Below are positions 55,074-62,585 of a DNA stretch of 64,000 nt, in pieces. The DNA is from Clostridia bacterium. GTDB lineage: Bacteria > Bacillota > Clostridia > Saccharofermentanales > Saccharofermentanaceae. The DNA lies in NCBI GenBank assembly GCA_024403735.1, contig JAKSRG010000001.1, positions 62,001 through 126,000 of the forward strand, read 5' to 3'. Below the pieces are notes generated by a model, which searched no databases, was not told where the DNA came from, and worked only from the letters and a program-made list of their open reading frames with translations. A program made the position numbers and the translations under genes. Position 1 is the first letter of the stretch. Each line of letters starts with the position of its first letter.

Positions 55074-55250
55074 TGCAAAATTGTCGAGTGTCATTAAGAC
55101 AGCGGAAGAACCAATTATTGGGGCGTATCCATTTGGAAGGTTACCTCAACCCAGCCCGTCAGCTAATTTCGTCAGGCAGAGGAATTGCAGTATATTAATA
55201 TGCCATTCTATTTGCCATCCTTTTATTTGGGTGGCATTTGTGTCTTTAAA
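55074..55250 (+). ncRNA. Candidate structured leader (riboswitch-like) of citrate synthase
   Basis: The leader is more GC-rich than its surroundings. TGCAA (55074-55078) can pair with TTGCA (55185-55189), enclosing small hairpins TGTC-ATTAA-GACA, CCAA-TTA-TTGG and GGTT-ACCTC-AACC and a duplicated CGTCAG. An intrinsic terminator follows. I do not recognise the class; SRP, 6S, tmRNA and the common riboswitches do not fit. Confidence 0.45.
55200..55247 (+). terminator. Leader terminator with alternative left arms before gltA
   Basis: GGGTGGCA (55229-55236) pairs with TGCCATCC (55213-55220) to form a stem followed by TTTGTGTCTTT. A second copy, ATGCCATTC (55200-55208), can pair with the same right arm. 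Two alternative stems are typical of an expression platform. Confidence 0.6.
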
Positions 55251-55273
55251 TATAGAATAAGGGAGGCACTAGA

Positions 55274-56608
55274 ATGGAAAAATCTAGTATTAGTCAGTAT
55301 GCGTCAAATATGTGTGACGTTTGTAGGGAGAATGATGCAATCTCTGAAGAATTGTATCAGAAGTATGGTGTTAACAGAGGACTTCGTGACCTTAATGGTA
55401 AAGGTGTCTTGACTGGATTAACAAACATTTCTCAGGTTCTTGCATTCAAAGAAATTGATGGGGTTAAGACTCCTATCGATGGTGAATTGTGGTATAGAGG
55501 TTATCGCGTTAATTCACTTATTAACGAACTTAAGCCTGGTGAATTTGGATTTGAGAAAATAGCATATCTTTTGTTGTTTGGTACTAAGCCAACTGATAGT
55601 GAGTATCAGGAGTTCTGCAGAATTATTGGTGAGAATAGAACTCTTCCTACTAGTTTTACTCGTGACGTAATCATGAAGGCTCCATCACAAGACATTATGA
55701 ATTCGATGACAAAGAGTATTTTGACACTTTCATCTTACGATGATAATGTTGCTTCTCTTGAACTTGATAATTCAATCCGTCAGTGTTTATTGTTGATCGC
55801 TCAGTTCCCAATGCTAGCTACTTATGCTTATCACGCATATAACCATTATGAGCGTGATATGAGTATGTATATTCATAGACCTGATCCTAATCTATCAACA
55901 GCTGAGAATATATTGATGATGCTAAGACCAGATCAGAAGTATACAGAACTTGAGGCACATATCTTAGATATCGCATTAATCCTTCACATGGAGCATGGTG
56001 GTGGTAATAACTCAACATTTACTACACGCGTAGTAACTTCTGCAGGTACTGATACATATGCTGCAATTGCTGCAGCAATGTGTTCACTCAAGGGGCCTAA
56101 GCATGGTGGTGCTAACATTAAAGTAATGGATATGATGTCTAATATTAAGTCTAATGTTAGTGACTTAGGTGATAGAGATGAGATAAGAGCTTATCTTTCA
56201 AAGATGCTCAAGGGTGAAGTGTTCGATAATAAAGGTCTTATCTATGGACTTGGCCATGCAATTTACTCGGTATCAGATCCAAGAGAAGTTATCTTCAAGG
56301 GTTATGTTGAGCAGCTTGCTAAGGATAAGGGTAGAGCTAAAGAGATGGAGTTCTATAATATTGTAGAAGAAGAGGGAATTGACCTTATCAGAGGCTCACG
56401 TAAGATCTATAAGGGCGTTTGTCCTAATGTTGATTTCTATAGTGGCTTTGTATACGATATGCTTGGTATTCCAAAGGAACTCTACACACCATTATTTGCT
56501 ATTGCTAGAATTGTTGGATGGAGTGCTCACAGAATTGAAGAACTTATCTGTATGAATAAGATCATTCGTCCAGCATATATGAGTGTAATGGAGAAACTTG
56601 AAGATTAA
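55274..56608 (+). CDS. gltA: Citrate/2-methylcitrate synthase
   Basis: This 444-residue enzyme has the three catalytic regions: EHGGGNNSTFTTR (first histidine), GLGHAIYSVSDPR (second histidine) and CPNVDFYSGF (aspartate). LKGPKHGGAN lies between. It condenses acetyl-CoA with oxaloacetate. It has the clostridial form with a roughly 60-residue N-terminal extension containing CDVC. It has a GGGAGG site. No other TCA gene is near, suggesting a role in glutamate synthesis or propionate metabolism. The structured leader implies control by a metabolite. Confidence 0.93.
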   Translation: MEKSSISQYASNMCDVCRENDAISEELYQKYGVNRGLRDLNGKGVLTGLTNISQVLAFKEIDGVKTPIDGELWYRGYRVNSLINELKPGEFGFEKIAYLLLFGTKPTDSEYQEFCRIIGENRTLPTSFTRDVIMKAPSQDIMNSMTKSILTLSSYDDNVASLELDNSIRQCLLLIAQFPMLATYAYHAYNHYERDMSMYIHRPDPNLSTAENILMMLRPDQKYTELEAHILDIALILHMEHGGGNNSTFTTRVVTSAGTDTYAAIAAAMCSLKGPKHGGANIKVMDMMSNIKSNVSDLGDRDEIRAYLSKMLKGEVFDNKGLIYGLGHAIYSVSDPREVIFKGYVEQLAKDKGRAKEMEFYNIVEEEGIDLIRGSRKIYKGVCPNVDFYSGFVYDMLGIPKELYTPLFAIARIVGWSAHRIEELICMNKIIRPAYMSVMEKLED

Positions 56609-56614
56609 TTAAGG

Positions 56615-57088
56615 TTGCGAGGGTTACAAGAAGATTTGGGAAATATTGAAATCCATATAATGACAGCAGGGCATAGGTTCTGGAAAGAAACAGCAGACTT
56701 TGCCTTGAACTGTTCCTGGAATGCAGGAGGACTTCTAACAAAACTTATGTTAGAGAATTCCTTTTCTAGCGATGAACGAGTATTAGTTGCACTTGTTGAT
56801 GATAGGATTGCAGGCTTTTGCACATATTCCAATAAAGATGAGATATCAGTTGAATATGACTTCACACCATTTGTTGGTTTTGTCTTTGTTGACGAGAAGT
56901 ATAGAGGAAGAAGATTATCTGAAAAATTAATCAATGCCGCCTGCGACCTTGCTGCTGGTAATGGATTTAAAAAGATGTATATTATGAGTGGCGAGATTGG
57001 ATTATATGAAAAGTTCGGGTTTAAATACCTTGGAATGTATAAGACAATCTATGGTAATGAAGATCAGCTTTTCGAGAAGAACATCTAA
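56615..57088 (+). CDS. GNAT-family acetyltransferase
   Basis: This protein of about 157 residues has the acetyl-CoA site FVDEKYRGRRLSEKLINAA (about residues 92-110) and the closing IGLYEKFGFKYLG, the GNAT core. The start is uncertain. The first ATG (56660) would remove the first beta strand (NIEIHIM), so a TTG start at 56615 or 56636 is more likely. It follows gltA by 6 bases and is probably co-transcribed. The substrate is unknown. Confidence 0.7.
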   Translation: MRGLQEDLGNIEIHIMTAGHRFWKETADFALNCSWNAGGLLTKLMLENSFSSDERVLVALVDDRIAGFCTYSNKDEISVEYDFTPFVGFVFVDEKYRGRRLSEKLINAACDLAAGNGFKKMYIMSGEIGLYEKFGFKYLGMYKTIYGNEDQLFEKNI

Positions 57089-57107
57089 TAAATAATTTGT
57101 TTGAAAG

Positions 57108-57150
57108 TATCGAAAACATCCATGTATAACGGGTGTTTTCGATATTTTTA
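57108..57150 (+). terminator. Intrinsic terminator after gltA-GNAT
   Basis: TATCGAAAACATCC (57108-57121) pairs with GGGTGTTTTCGATA (57131-57144), 14 pairs with one G-U. TTTTTATATT follows. Confidence 0.9.
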
Positions 57151-57155
57151 TATTG

Positions 57156-57164
57156 TGTTATAAT
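57156..57164 (+). promoter_or_regulatory. Upstream infC promoter (extended -10)
   Basis: TGTTATAAT, the same extended -10 seen before def and the NlpC/P60 gene. It lies just after the gltA terminator. Confidence 0.45.
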
Positions 57165-57213
57165 TGTTCTCGACGAAAAGAGACTTTATTTAAAAGTTTT
57201 TTTGATATAAGTG

Positions 57214-57242
57214 TTGACAGAGTTCAACATGAAATGTATTAT
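57214..57242 (+). promoter_or_regulatory. Main infC promoter
   Basis: TTGACA (57214-57219), 17 bases, TATTAT (57237-57242). The transcript would start near 57249. Confidence 0.8.
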
Positions 57243-57248
57243 TATTCG

Positions 57249-57360
57249 GTAACAAAAAGAAGACTTGTTCTCACCTCAAGCTTAAGTGAAGAGGTTAATA
57301 CTTTTACATTAGACATATAGTGTATTTGTTGAGAACGGGTTTTGACCGTTCTTTTTTTGT
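57249..57360 (+). ncRNA. infC leader with attenuator (L20-leader-like)
   Basis: Terminator: AGAACGG (57332-57338) pairs with CCGTTCT (57346-57352), then T7. Antiterminator: CTTGTTCTCA (57264-57273) can pair with TGAGAACGGG (57330-57339) with two G-U pairs and would take the left terminator arm. Between them ACCTC/GAGGT forms another hairpin. In Firmicutes infC-rpmI-rplT is repressed by L20 through such a leader. I infer the same here. Confidence 0.7.
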
Positions 57361-57379
57361 TTTAAGGAGGTGTATTCGT

Positions 57380-57901
57380 ATCGCTAAGCCAACAAATAAT
57401 CAAATGATTAACGAAGAGATTAAGTTCAGTGAGGTTCGTCTTATTAATGCAGACGGTGAGATGGTCGGAGTTGTGCCTATTGCACAGGCTTTGGCAGTAG
57501 CTGATGAAGCAGGCCTTGATTTGGTTTGTATTTCTCCTAATCCTGAGAACCCTGTATGCAGAGTTATGGATTATGGTAAGTATCTTTTCGAGCAGGGTAA
57601 GCGTGAGAAGGAAGCCAAGAAGAAGCAAAAAGAGACTGAGACTAAAGAAATCGGTATTAAGCTTACAACAGACGTTCATGATATTGAGGTAAAGCAGAAA
57701 GCTGTAATCAAGTTCTTGAAGGCTGGAGACAGAGTTAAGATTAACATCAGATTCAGAGGTCGAGAGATGGCATTCCAGCAGCAGGGCTTTGAAGTAATGG
57801 AGAAGTTCGCTAAGGGAGTGGAAGAATACGGTCAGGTTGATAAACAGCCAAAAATTGAGGGACGAAACATGGTTATGTTTTTAGTCCCAAAGAAGAACTA
57901 A
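57380..57901 (+). CDS. infC: Translation initiation factor IF-3
   Basis: This protein of about 173 residues has MINEEIKFSEVRLI at residues 10-23, FEQGKREKEAKKKQKE, and the C-terminal domain with IRFRGREMAFQQQGFEVM. It keeps subunits apart and checks initiator tRNA. No ATG exists close to AAGGAGG (57364-57370). ATC at 57380 lies 9 bases downstream, and ATT at 57374 only 3. I take ATC (or possibly ATT) as the start. Such starts are the known basis of IF-3 self-control. The first ATG (57404) would be too far. Confidence 0.92.
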   Translation: MAKPTNNQMINEEIKFSEVRLINADGEMVGVVPIAQALAVADEAGLDLVCISPNPENPVCRVMDYGKYLFEQGKREKEAKKKQKETETKEIGIKLTTDVHDIEVKQKAVIKFLKAGDRVKINIRFRGREMAFQQQGFEVMEKFAKGVEEYGQVDKQPKIEGRNMVMFLVPKKN

Positions 57902-57929
57902 TATTTTAAGTTCAAGGAGGAACAGTAAC

Positions 57930-58127
57930 ATGCCTAAGCAGAAGACACACAGCTCATCTAAGAAGAGATTTAAGGTAACAGGTTCAGGAAAGGTTCTCCG
58001 TGCACAGGCTTTCCGCCGTCACATTCTTAGTAAGAGACCTACAAAGAGAATGAGACACCTTCGTCACAATGCAGTTTGCTCTGATGTAAACGCAAAGGTA
58101 ATCAAGAAGATGATCCCTTACATGTAA
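57930..58127 (+). CDS. rpmI: 50S ribosomal protein L35
   Basis: This 65-residue, very basic protein has MPKQKTHSSSKKRFKVTGSG at the N-terminus, and KRPTKRMRHLR, full length for L35. It has an AAGGAGG site. It is the middle gene of infC-rpmI-rplT. Confidence 0.97.
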   Translation: MPKQKTHSSSKKRFKVTGSGKVLRAQAFRRHILSKRPTKRMRHLRHNAVCSDVNAKVIKKMIPYM

Positions 58128-58153
58128 TTCATTTGAATTGCATTACAGTTACC

Positions 58154-58170
58154 GATGCAATAGTTGCATC
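58154..58170 (+). other. Hairpin between rpmI and rplT
   Basis: GATGCAA, TAG, TTGCATC. There is no T-run. It may protect or regulate the rplT part of the mRNA. Confidence 0.45.
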
Positions 58171-58208
58171 ACGTTAAATTTGGAACCGACTAATAGGAGG
58201 AAATAAAA

Positions 58209-58562
58209 ATGACAAGAGTTAAGAGAGGCATTCGCACAAGAGCTCGTCACCATAAGATTTTGAAGCAGGCTAAGGGTTATTTTGGCCACAAGAGTAAGCT
58301 TTTCAAGGTAGCTAACCAGGCAGTTCTTAAGTCTGGTGCATATGCATACCGTGATCGTAAGGCTAAGAAGAGAGATTTCAGAAAGCTTTGGATTGCACGT
58401 ATCAACGCTGCAGCTAGAATGAACGGTCTTTCATACAGCAAGTTCATGAATGGTCTTAAGAAGGCTAACATCGCTCTCGACAGAAAGGTTCTTTCTGATA
58501 TCGCTATCACAGATCCTAAGGGCTTTACAGCACTCTGTGAGCAGGCTAAGGCAGCTCTCTAA
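58209..58562 (+). CDS. rplT: 50S ribosomal protein L20
   Basis: This 117-residue L20 has [20 protein letters not shown] at the N-terminus, [13 protein letters not shown] and the [14 protein letters not shown] helix that binds 23S rRNA. It is needed for 50S assembly and is the repressor of its own operon in Firmicutes. TAGGAGG precedes the ATG. Confidence 0.98.
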   Translation: MTRVKRGIRTRARHHKILKQAKGYFGHKSKLFKVANQAVLKSGAYAYRDRKAKKRDFRKLWIARINAAARMNGLSYSKFMNGLKKANIALDRKVLSDIAITDPKGFTALCEQAKAAL

Positions 58563-58589
58563 TATAGAGTTTAAGTTAGTTTATAAATG

Positions 58590-58616
58590 AGGAAGGTTTT
58601 ATACCTTCCTTTTTTA
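58590..58616 (+). terminator. Intrinsic terminator after rplT
   Basis: AGGAAGGT, TTTAT, ACCTTCCT, then TTTTTA. Confidence 0.93.
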
Positions 58617-58623
58617 TTGCATA

Positions 58624-58651
58624 AAAATAGGGAGTTGATTTACAACTCCCT
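58624..58651 (-). terminator. Intrinsic terminator of mgtE
   Basis: AGGGAGTTG and CAACTCCCT around ATTTA (58629-58651). On the minus strand ATTTTTAT follows. It lies about 95 bases past the mgtE stop. Confidence 0.85.
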
Positions 58652-58745
58652 CAAATTTAATAAGAATTGAATGTTATCTTATCATAGTAGAAGTAGTCCT
58701 AAGTCTAGTGCAGTAACGGATTATCTAAGTTTATTCAGTTTGTTG

Positions 58746-60140
58746 TTATGCCAATTGCAAAACATTGATTAAAAGTATCCATGCAAGGCCGTAATATGTA
58801 ACAACTGCAACGAGATCATTTACAGTAGTGATAAGTGGTCCAGATGCAACGGCTGGATCGACCTTAATCTTATGGAAGAACATAGGAATAAGTGTTCCAA
58901 CAATACTGGAAATAACCATAGCAAGAAGTAGAGAGAAGCCAACGCATCCAGAAATCAAGAATGCAGTAGCTAATTCCTGACCCTTGAAGTAGAACACATA
59001 TAAGCCAACGAACAAGAAAGCGATACTTCCAAGGAACAAACCATTAGTAAAACCAACTCGCATTTCTTTGAATACAAGACCAATCTTCTGCTTACTAGTG
59101 AGTTGTTCGTCCATAAGTACTCGAATAGTAACGGCGAGTGACTGTGTTCCAACGTTTCCAGCCATATCAAGAATTAGGGACTGGAAGCAAATAACAAGAG
59201 GAATTACAGATACGACTGCCTCGAAAATACCTACTACACTTGATACGATAAGTCCAAGAATTAAGAGTGTAATGAGCCAAGGGAGGCGCTTCTTCATACT
59301 TTGAGGAATTGTTTCTTTTAAATCTTCCTCAGCAGTAAGACCAGCGAACTTAGCGTAGTCATCACCCATCTCATCATCGACAACTTCTACGATATCTTGA
59401 GCTGTAATAATACCAACGATTTTGCCATCTTCTGAGAGAACTGGAATAGAATCTTCGGCGTAATCCTTGATACGTTCAATACATTCGCTGATAAGCTCGT
59501 GATCGTTAACGTAAGGGTAGGATGTAGAGATAATATCTTCGAGACTGCTAGTTCTTCTAGCAATAATCAAGTCTTTAAGATCAATAGCGCCGTAGAATTT
59601 CTCCTCGCTATCTACTACGTAAATGGTAGAGATATTGTCGTTGTCGCCAGCTTGCTTAACAAGTTCTGACATTGCTTCCTTGATGGAAAGATTATTCTTA
59701 ATCACAATATAATTAGTAGTAATAGCACTACCAATTTCATCGTCATTATAGGAAAGAATAAGCTGTACATCACGGCTGGATTCGTCATCCATGAGTTCAA
59801 CGAGCTTTTCCTGGATATCTTCATCCATTTCTTCGAGTACGTCGGCAGCGTCATCTGAATCCATGTGTGAAATGACTTGCGCAGCACTTTCAAGAGAGAT
59901 TTCTTGGAGATATTCATCAGGGTCTTCGATATAGGCGAAGATTTCAGATATTTTCTCTGCTCCTAGTTTAGGGTAGAGAGTTTTACGTTCCTCGAGAGAC
60001 ATTGTCTCAAGGGCGCCAGCGATATCGTTGTCATGATAATCGTCAAGGCGTTCCAATAATTCTGGAGTTGACAAATCGCTTCTGAATATTTCCAGAAGTT
60101 CTTCAACGTAATTTGGCTCTTTTAAGATATCTTTTTCCAT
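58746..60140 (-). CDS. mgtE: Magnesium transporter MgtE
   Basis: This 464-residue MgtE has an N-terminal acidic helical domain (about 1-135), tandem CBS domains (about 140-265), a plug helix, and five membrane helices (about 288-464). The pore motif with MAGNVGTQSLAVTIR lies near residue 336, and AVASGPLITTVNDLVAVVTYYG near 430. It is a dimeric Mg2+ channel closed by Mg2+ bound to the cytosolic domain. AGGAGG precedes the ATG. It has a 240-base leader with a leader ORF, so gene expression may also sense Mg2+. Confidence 0.96.
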   Translation of the reverse strand: MEKDILKEPNYVEELLEIFRSDLSTPELLERLDDYHDNDIAGALETMSLEERKTLYPKLGAEKISEIFAYIEDPDEYLQEISLESAAQVISHMDSDDAADVLEEMDEDIQEKLVELMDDESSRDVQLILSYNDDEIGSAITTNYIVIKNNLSIKEAMSELVKQAGDNDNISTIYVVDSEEKFYGAIDLKDLIIARRTSSLEDIISTSYPYVNDHELISECIERIKDYAEDSIPVLSEDGKIVGIITAQDIVEVVDDEMGDDYAKFAGLTAEEDLKETIPQSMKKRLPWLITLLILGLIVSSVVGIFEAVVSVIPLVICFQSLILDMAGNVGTQSLAVTIRVLMDEQLTSKQKIGLVFKEMRVGFTNGLFLGSIAFLFVGLYVFYFKGQELATAFLISGCVGFSLLLAMVISSIVGTLIPMFFHKIKVDPAVASGPLITTVNDLVAVVTYYGLAWILLINVLQLA

Positions 60141-60380
60141 TCTTTACCTCCTTTTGCTTAATTGAAAGCAAGCAAAATTAGACTCAGATGGATATGAGCT
60201 CACTTATGTTGTGGCGTATAGGGGGTAATAGTATAAAACTGGTAATAACCAAATTATGAAAATAGACTAAGTGAATTCCATGACAGGCTGTTTTTAGCAG
60301 CAGTTGCCATTACCGGTTCGGGAACTTCGCCTATACTGTCGCAACTGTCCATGAAACTCACCTCCATTGGTTTTATAGTC
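60141..60380 (-). ncRNA. Folded mgtE leader RNA
   Basis: The leader runs from about 60380 to the mgtE start. CATGGACAG near its 5' end can pair with CTGTCATG (60282-60275). CAGTTGC (60346-60340) and GCAACTG (60307-60301) form a competing stem, and GCTG/CAGC another. Near mgtE, TTTTGCTT/AAGCAAAA ends right beside the mgtE AGGAGG and may mask it. The conserved M-box core is not present. Confidence 0.5.
60254..60352 (-). CDS. Putative 32-codon leader peptide of mgtE
   Basis: The ATG at 60352 lies 8 bases after GGAGG (60365-60361), the best-placed start in the leader. Residues 2-13 hold two Asp, two Glu and two Pro (DSCDSIGEVPEP), followed by a neutral, Ser-rich half. It uses CCC, CCG and GGC codons that are rare in its neighbours. 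In enterobacteria the short acidic, proline-bearing peptide MgtL controls the Mg2+ gene mgtA. The same kind of peptide before mgtE here is suggestive. The coding sequence is also the two arms of a hairpin. Translation is unproven. Confidence 0.55.
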   Translation of the reverse strand: MDSCDSIGEVPEPVMATAAKNSLSWNSLSLFS

Positions 60381-60386
60381 CTACTT

Positions 60387-60415
60387 ATTCTAATTTCTAA
60401 GTAGCGAATGGTCAA
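60387..60415 (-). promoter_or_regulatory. mgtE promoter
   Basis: On the minus strand TTGACC (60415-60410), 17 bases, TAGAAT (60392-60387). The start near 60380 gives a 240-base leader. Confidence 0.75.
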
Positions 60416-60471
60416 GTTATTTTTCATATGTAAACTACTATCATATATATAATTGTGGTATTCTAATCAGT

Positions 60472-61257
60472 ATGGAAATGATAAAAAGTAAAGACAATCC
60501 AAAGGTTAAAAGACTTGCTCTTTTACATGATAGAAAGAAGGCTATTAAAGAGGGTGTTGTGTTTATTGAAGGCACAAGACTCTGTGAAGATGCACTAAAA
60601 TCAGGCATTAAGCCAGAGATGATTGCATTTACATCTAATCGAGAAGCATGGGTTAATAATGTAGTAGACACTTATGAGCTTAGTACTGAATTAGTATTAA
60701 TGTCAGATGAGTGTTTTGCGAAGATTGCGTCTACTGTTAATCCACAGGGTGTAGCAATGATTACTAAGGCTCCAGACCTATCAGGTGATATTCCTAGTAG
60801 AGATGATGGCAAAGATATATACGTTGTTTTAGAGGCTTTGCAGGACCCAGGAAATATGGGAACTATTATTCGATTAGCTGATGCTTTTGATTTTACTGCT
60901 ATCATTATGACTTCAGGAACGGTTGATCCTTTTAATGAGAAGGTTTTAAGAGCTTCAATGGGTTCGGTATGGCACATTCCAATGCGTAAAGTAGATGATA
61001 TTCATAGTGTTTTCGATTTCTGCAAAGAAAAAGGTGTATCAACACTTGCAATGCATCTCAAAGGCAATGAATTGTCCGATGCAGATATAAGTCTTCCATG
61101 TTGTTATTTCATTGGAAATGAAGGTAATGGCTTAACTGATGAGTGCACAAACATGTGTGATACAATGGTTAAGATTCCAATGGCTGGTAAAGCGGAGTCA
61201 CTGAATGCTGCTTCTGCGGCGTCTATAATTGGTTATATTTTATCGACTAAGAGATAA
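60472..61257 (+). CDS. TrmH/SpoU-family RNA 2'-O-methyltransferase
   Basis: This is a 261-residue SPOUT enzyme with an N-terminal RNA-binding domain (KDNPKVKRLALL). The three motifs are LEALQDPGNMGTIIRLADAF near residue 120, FIGNEGNGLTDE near 217 and IPMAGKAESLNAASAASIIG near 237, which form the SAM knot. It probably methylates 23S rRNA. No ribosome site is visible before the ATG. A TATAAT lies at 60448-60453, so the mRNA leader is very short. Confidence 0.92.
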   Translation: MEMIKSKDNPKVKRLALLHDRKKAIKEGVVFIEGTRLCEDALKSGIKPEMIAFTSNREAWVNNVVDTYELSTELVLMSDECFAKIASTVNPQGVAMITKAPDLSGDIPSRDDGKDIYVVLEALQDPGNMGTIIRLADAFDFTAIIMTSGTVDPFNEKVLRASMGSVWHIPMRKVDDIHSVFDFCKEKGVSTLAMHLKGNELSDADISLPCCYFIGNEGNGLTDECTNMCDTMVKIPMAGKAESLNAASAASIIGYILSTKR

Positions 61258-61271
61258 AGAGGGAAATATAT

Positions 61272-61901
61272 ATGCAGATAGTTGTACTTGGTACTTCAAC
61301 AGATGCGATTTTGCTTGCTTCACGACTTTGTAAGCAGCATGATATCGTTCTTGTTGATGTTGATGCTAAAGAGAAGGCATCTTATAACAAACTCGATGTA
61401 GTAGCGATTGATGGTATGGTAATTGATGTTGCTGTATTAGATGAGGCTAATGTAGCTGGTGCTGATGTTGTATGTGCACTTAGTTCAGTTGAGAATCTTA
61501 ACTTAGTTGCTGCTCAGATTTGTAAGAAGAAGTATGGAGTTAAGAAGGTTATCACTTGTATTTATGATACTGATGATTATGGTATCTATGAGGATGCAGG
61601 TGTGTTCCCAATTTCAGCTACAGATTTGACAGTTGATGCATTTATTCAGCACATTATGGATGATAAGTCATTGACTACAGGTCAGCTAGGTGTGGCACAG
61701 GCTTCGCTTTTTGGTAATAACTATAAGTTTAAGCTTTTCAGAATTGATAAGAATCTTGCTGGATCTAAGATTAAGAAGATTGTTGATACTGAGGGTGGAG
61801 TTATTCTTGGTATTATACGTGATGGCGTTCTTACTCAGTATGATCCTAACTTTAAGGTTCAGGAGTTTGATAAGGTTCTCATCGCAGAGATGTTCGAATA
61901 A
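61272..61901 (+). CDS. TrkA/KtrA-like potassium channel regulatory subunit (variant)
   Basis: This 209-residue protein has one RCK-N and one TrkA-C domain (about 140-209). The NAD-loop reads VLGTSTDAILLASRL and lacks the GxGxxG glycines, so nucleotide binding is doubtful. It sits before a canonical TrkA and TrkH. The two regulatory genes may form a mixed ring. Confidence 0.85.
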   Translation: MQIVVLGTSTDAILLASRLCKQHDIVLVDVDAKEKASYNKLDVVAIDGMVIDVAVLDEANVAGADVVCALSSVENLNLVAAQICKKKYGVKKVITCIYDTDDYGIYEDAGVFPISATDLTVDAFIQHIMDDKSLTTGQLGVAQASLFGNNYKFKLFRIDKNLAGSKIKKIVDTEGGVILGIIRDGVLTQYDPNFKVQEFDKVLIAEMFE

Positions 61902-61925
61902 TTAGGGGATACGTAGGTATTAAAT

Positions 61926-62585
61926 ATGAAAGTAGTAATTGTTGGAGCTGGTAAAGTAGGTTTCTTCCTTGCTGAAGAACTTATTAAAAAAGGCCAGAAT
62001 ATTGTTGTAATTGATAATCGTACAAAGGCTTGTGAGAATATTGCTAATGCACTCGATGTTGAGACTGTATGTGCTGATGCTTCTACAGTTCAAGGATTAA
62101 GTAGTGCTTGTGATGGTGCAGATATTCTTGTAGCTTTAACAGGTAATGATGAGAACAACTTCGTTACTTGTCAGATTGCTAAGAAGTATTACAAAGTTCC
62201 TCTTACAATCTCACGAATCAATAGTCCTAAGAATAATAAGATTGCAGAATACTTTGGTGTTGATAAGTCTTTCTGCGGAACAGATATTATTGTTGACCTT
62301 GTTGAGAATGAGATTGAATATGAGGGAATGAAGATTGCATCTAGAATCGATAATACTGACTATGTGATCATTGAGTTCAAGTTATCTCCTAAGTCTCCTG
62401 CTTGTGAGAAGACATTGATGGAATATAAGTTTATTAAGGATTCAAAAGTCGTTGTTATTACATCGACTGATGGTAAAACAAATACTCCTCAAGGTAATAC
62501 AGTTATGCATGCTGGTGATGATATGCTTATGGTATGTCGTGAGAAGTATCTTGAAGATATCTGGAAAGAGATGGTTAAGGATTAA
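61926..62585 (+). CDS. trkA: TrkA/KtrA potassium uptake regulatory subunit
   Basis: This 219-residue RCK protein has an intact VIVGAGKVGFFLAEEL (residues 4-19), acid DN at strand 2 and the TrkA-C domain at the end. It binds nucleotides and gates TrkH. Its stop overlaps the trkH start by one base (TAATG), so it is coupled to trkH. Confidence 0.92.
   Translation: MKVVIVGAGKVGFFLAEELIKKGQNIVVIDNRTKACENIANALDVETVCADASTVQGLSSACDGADILVALTGNDENNFVTCQIAKKYYKVPLTISRINSPKNNKIAEYFGVDKSFCGTDIIVDLVENEIEYEGMKIASRIDNTDYVIIEFKLSPKSPACEKTLMEYKFIKDSKVVVITSTDGKTNTPQGNTVMHAGDDMLMVCREKYLEDIWKEMVKD

Noticed and set aside
55074..55190. SRP RNA, 6S RNA, tmRNA or a known riboswitch before gltA
   Set aside because: None of the conserved cores that I know is present. 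A covariance-model search is needed before naming it.
60141..60380. M-box (Mg2+) riboswitch in the mgtE leader, minus strand
   Set aside because: A GGTGAG and a few short pieces resemble it, but the conserved M-box core and its three-helix order are not there. The leader is better described by the ORF plus stems.
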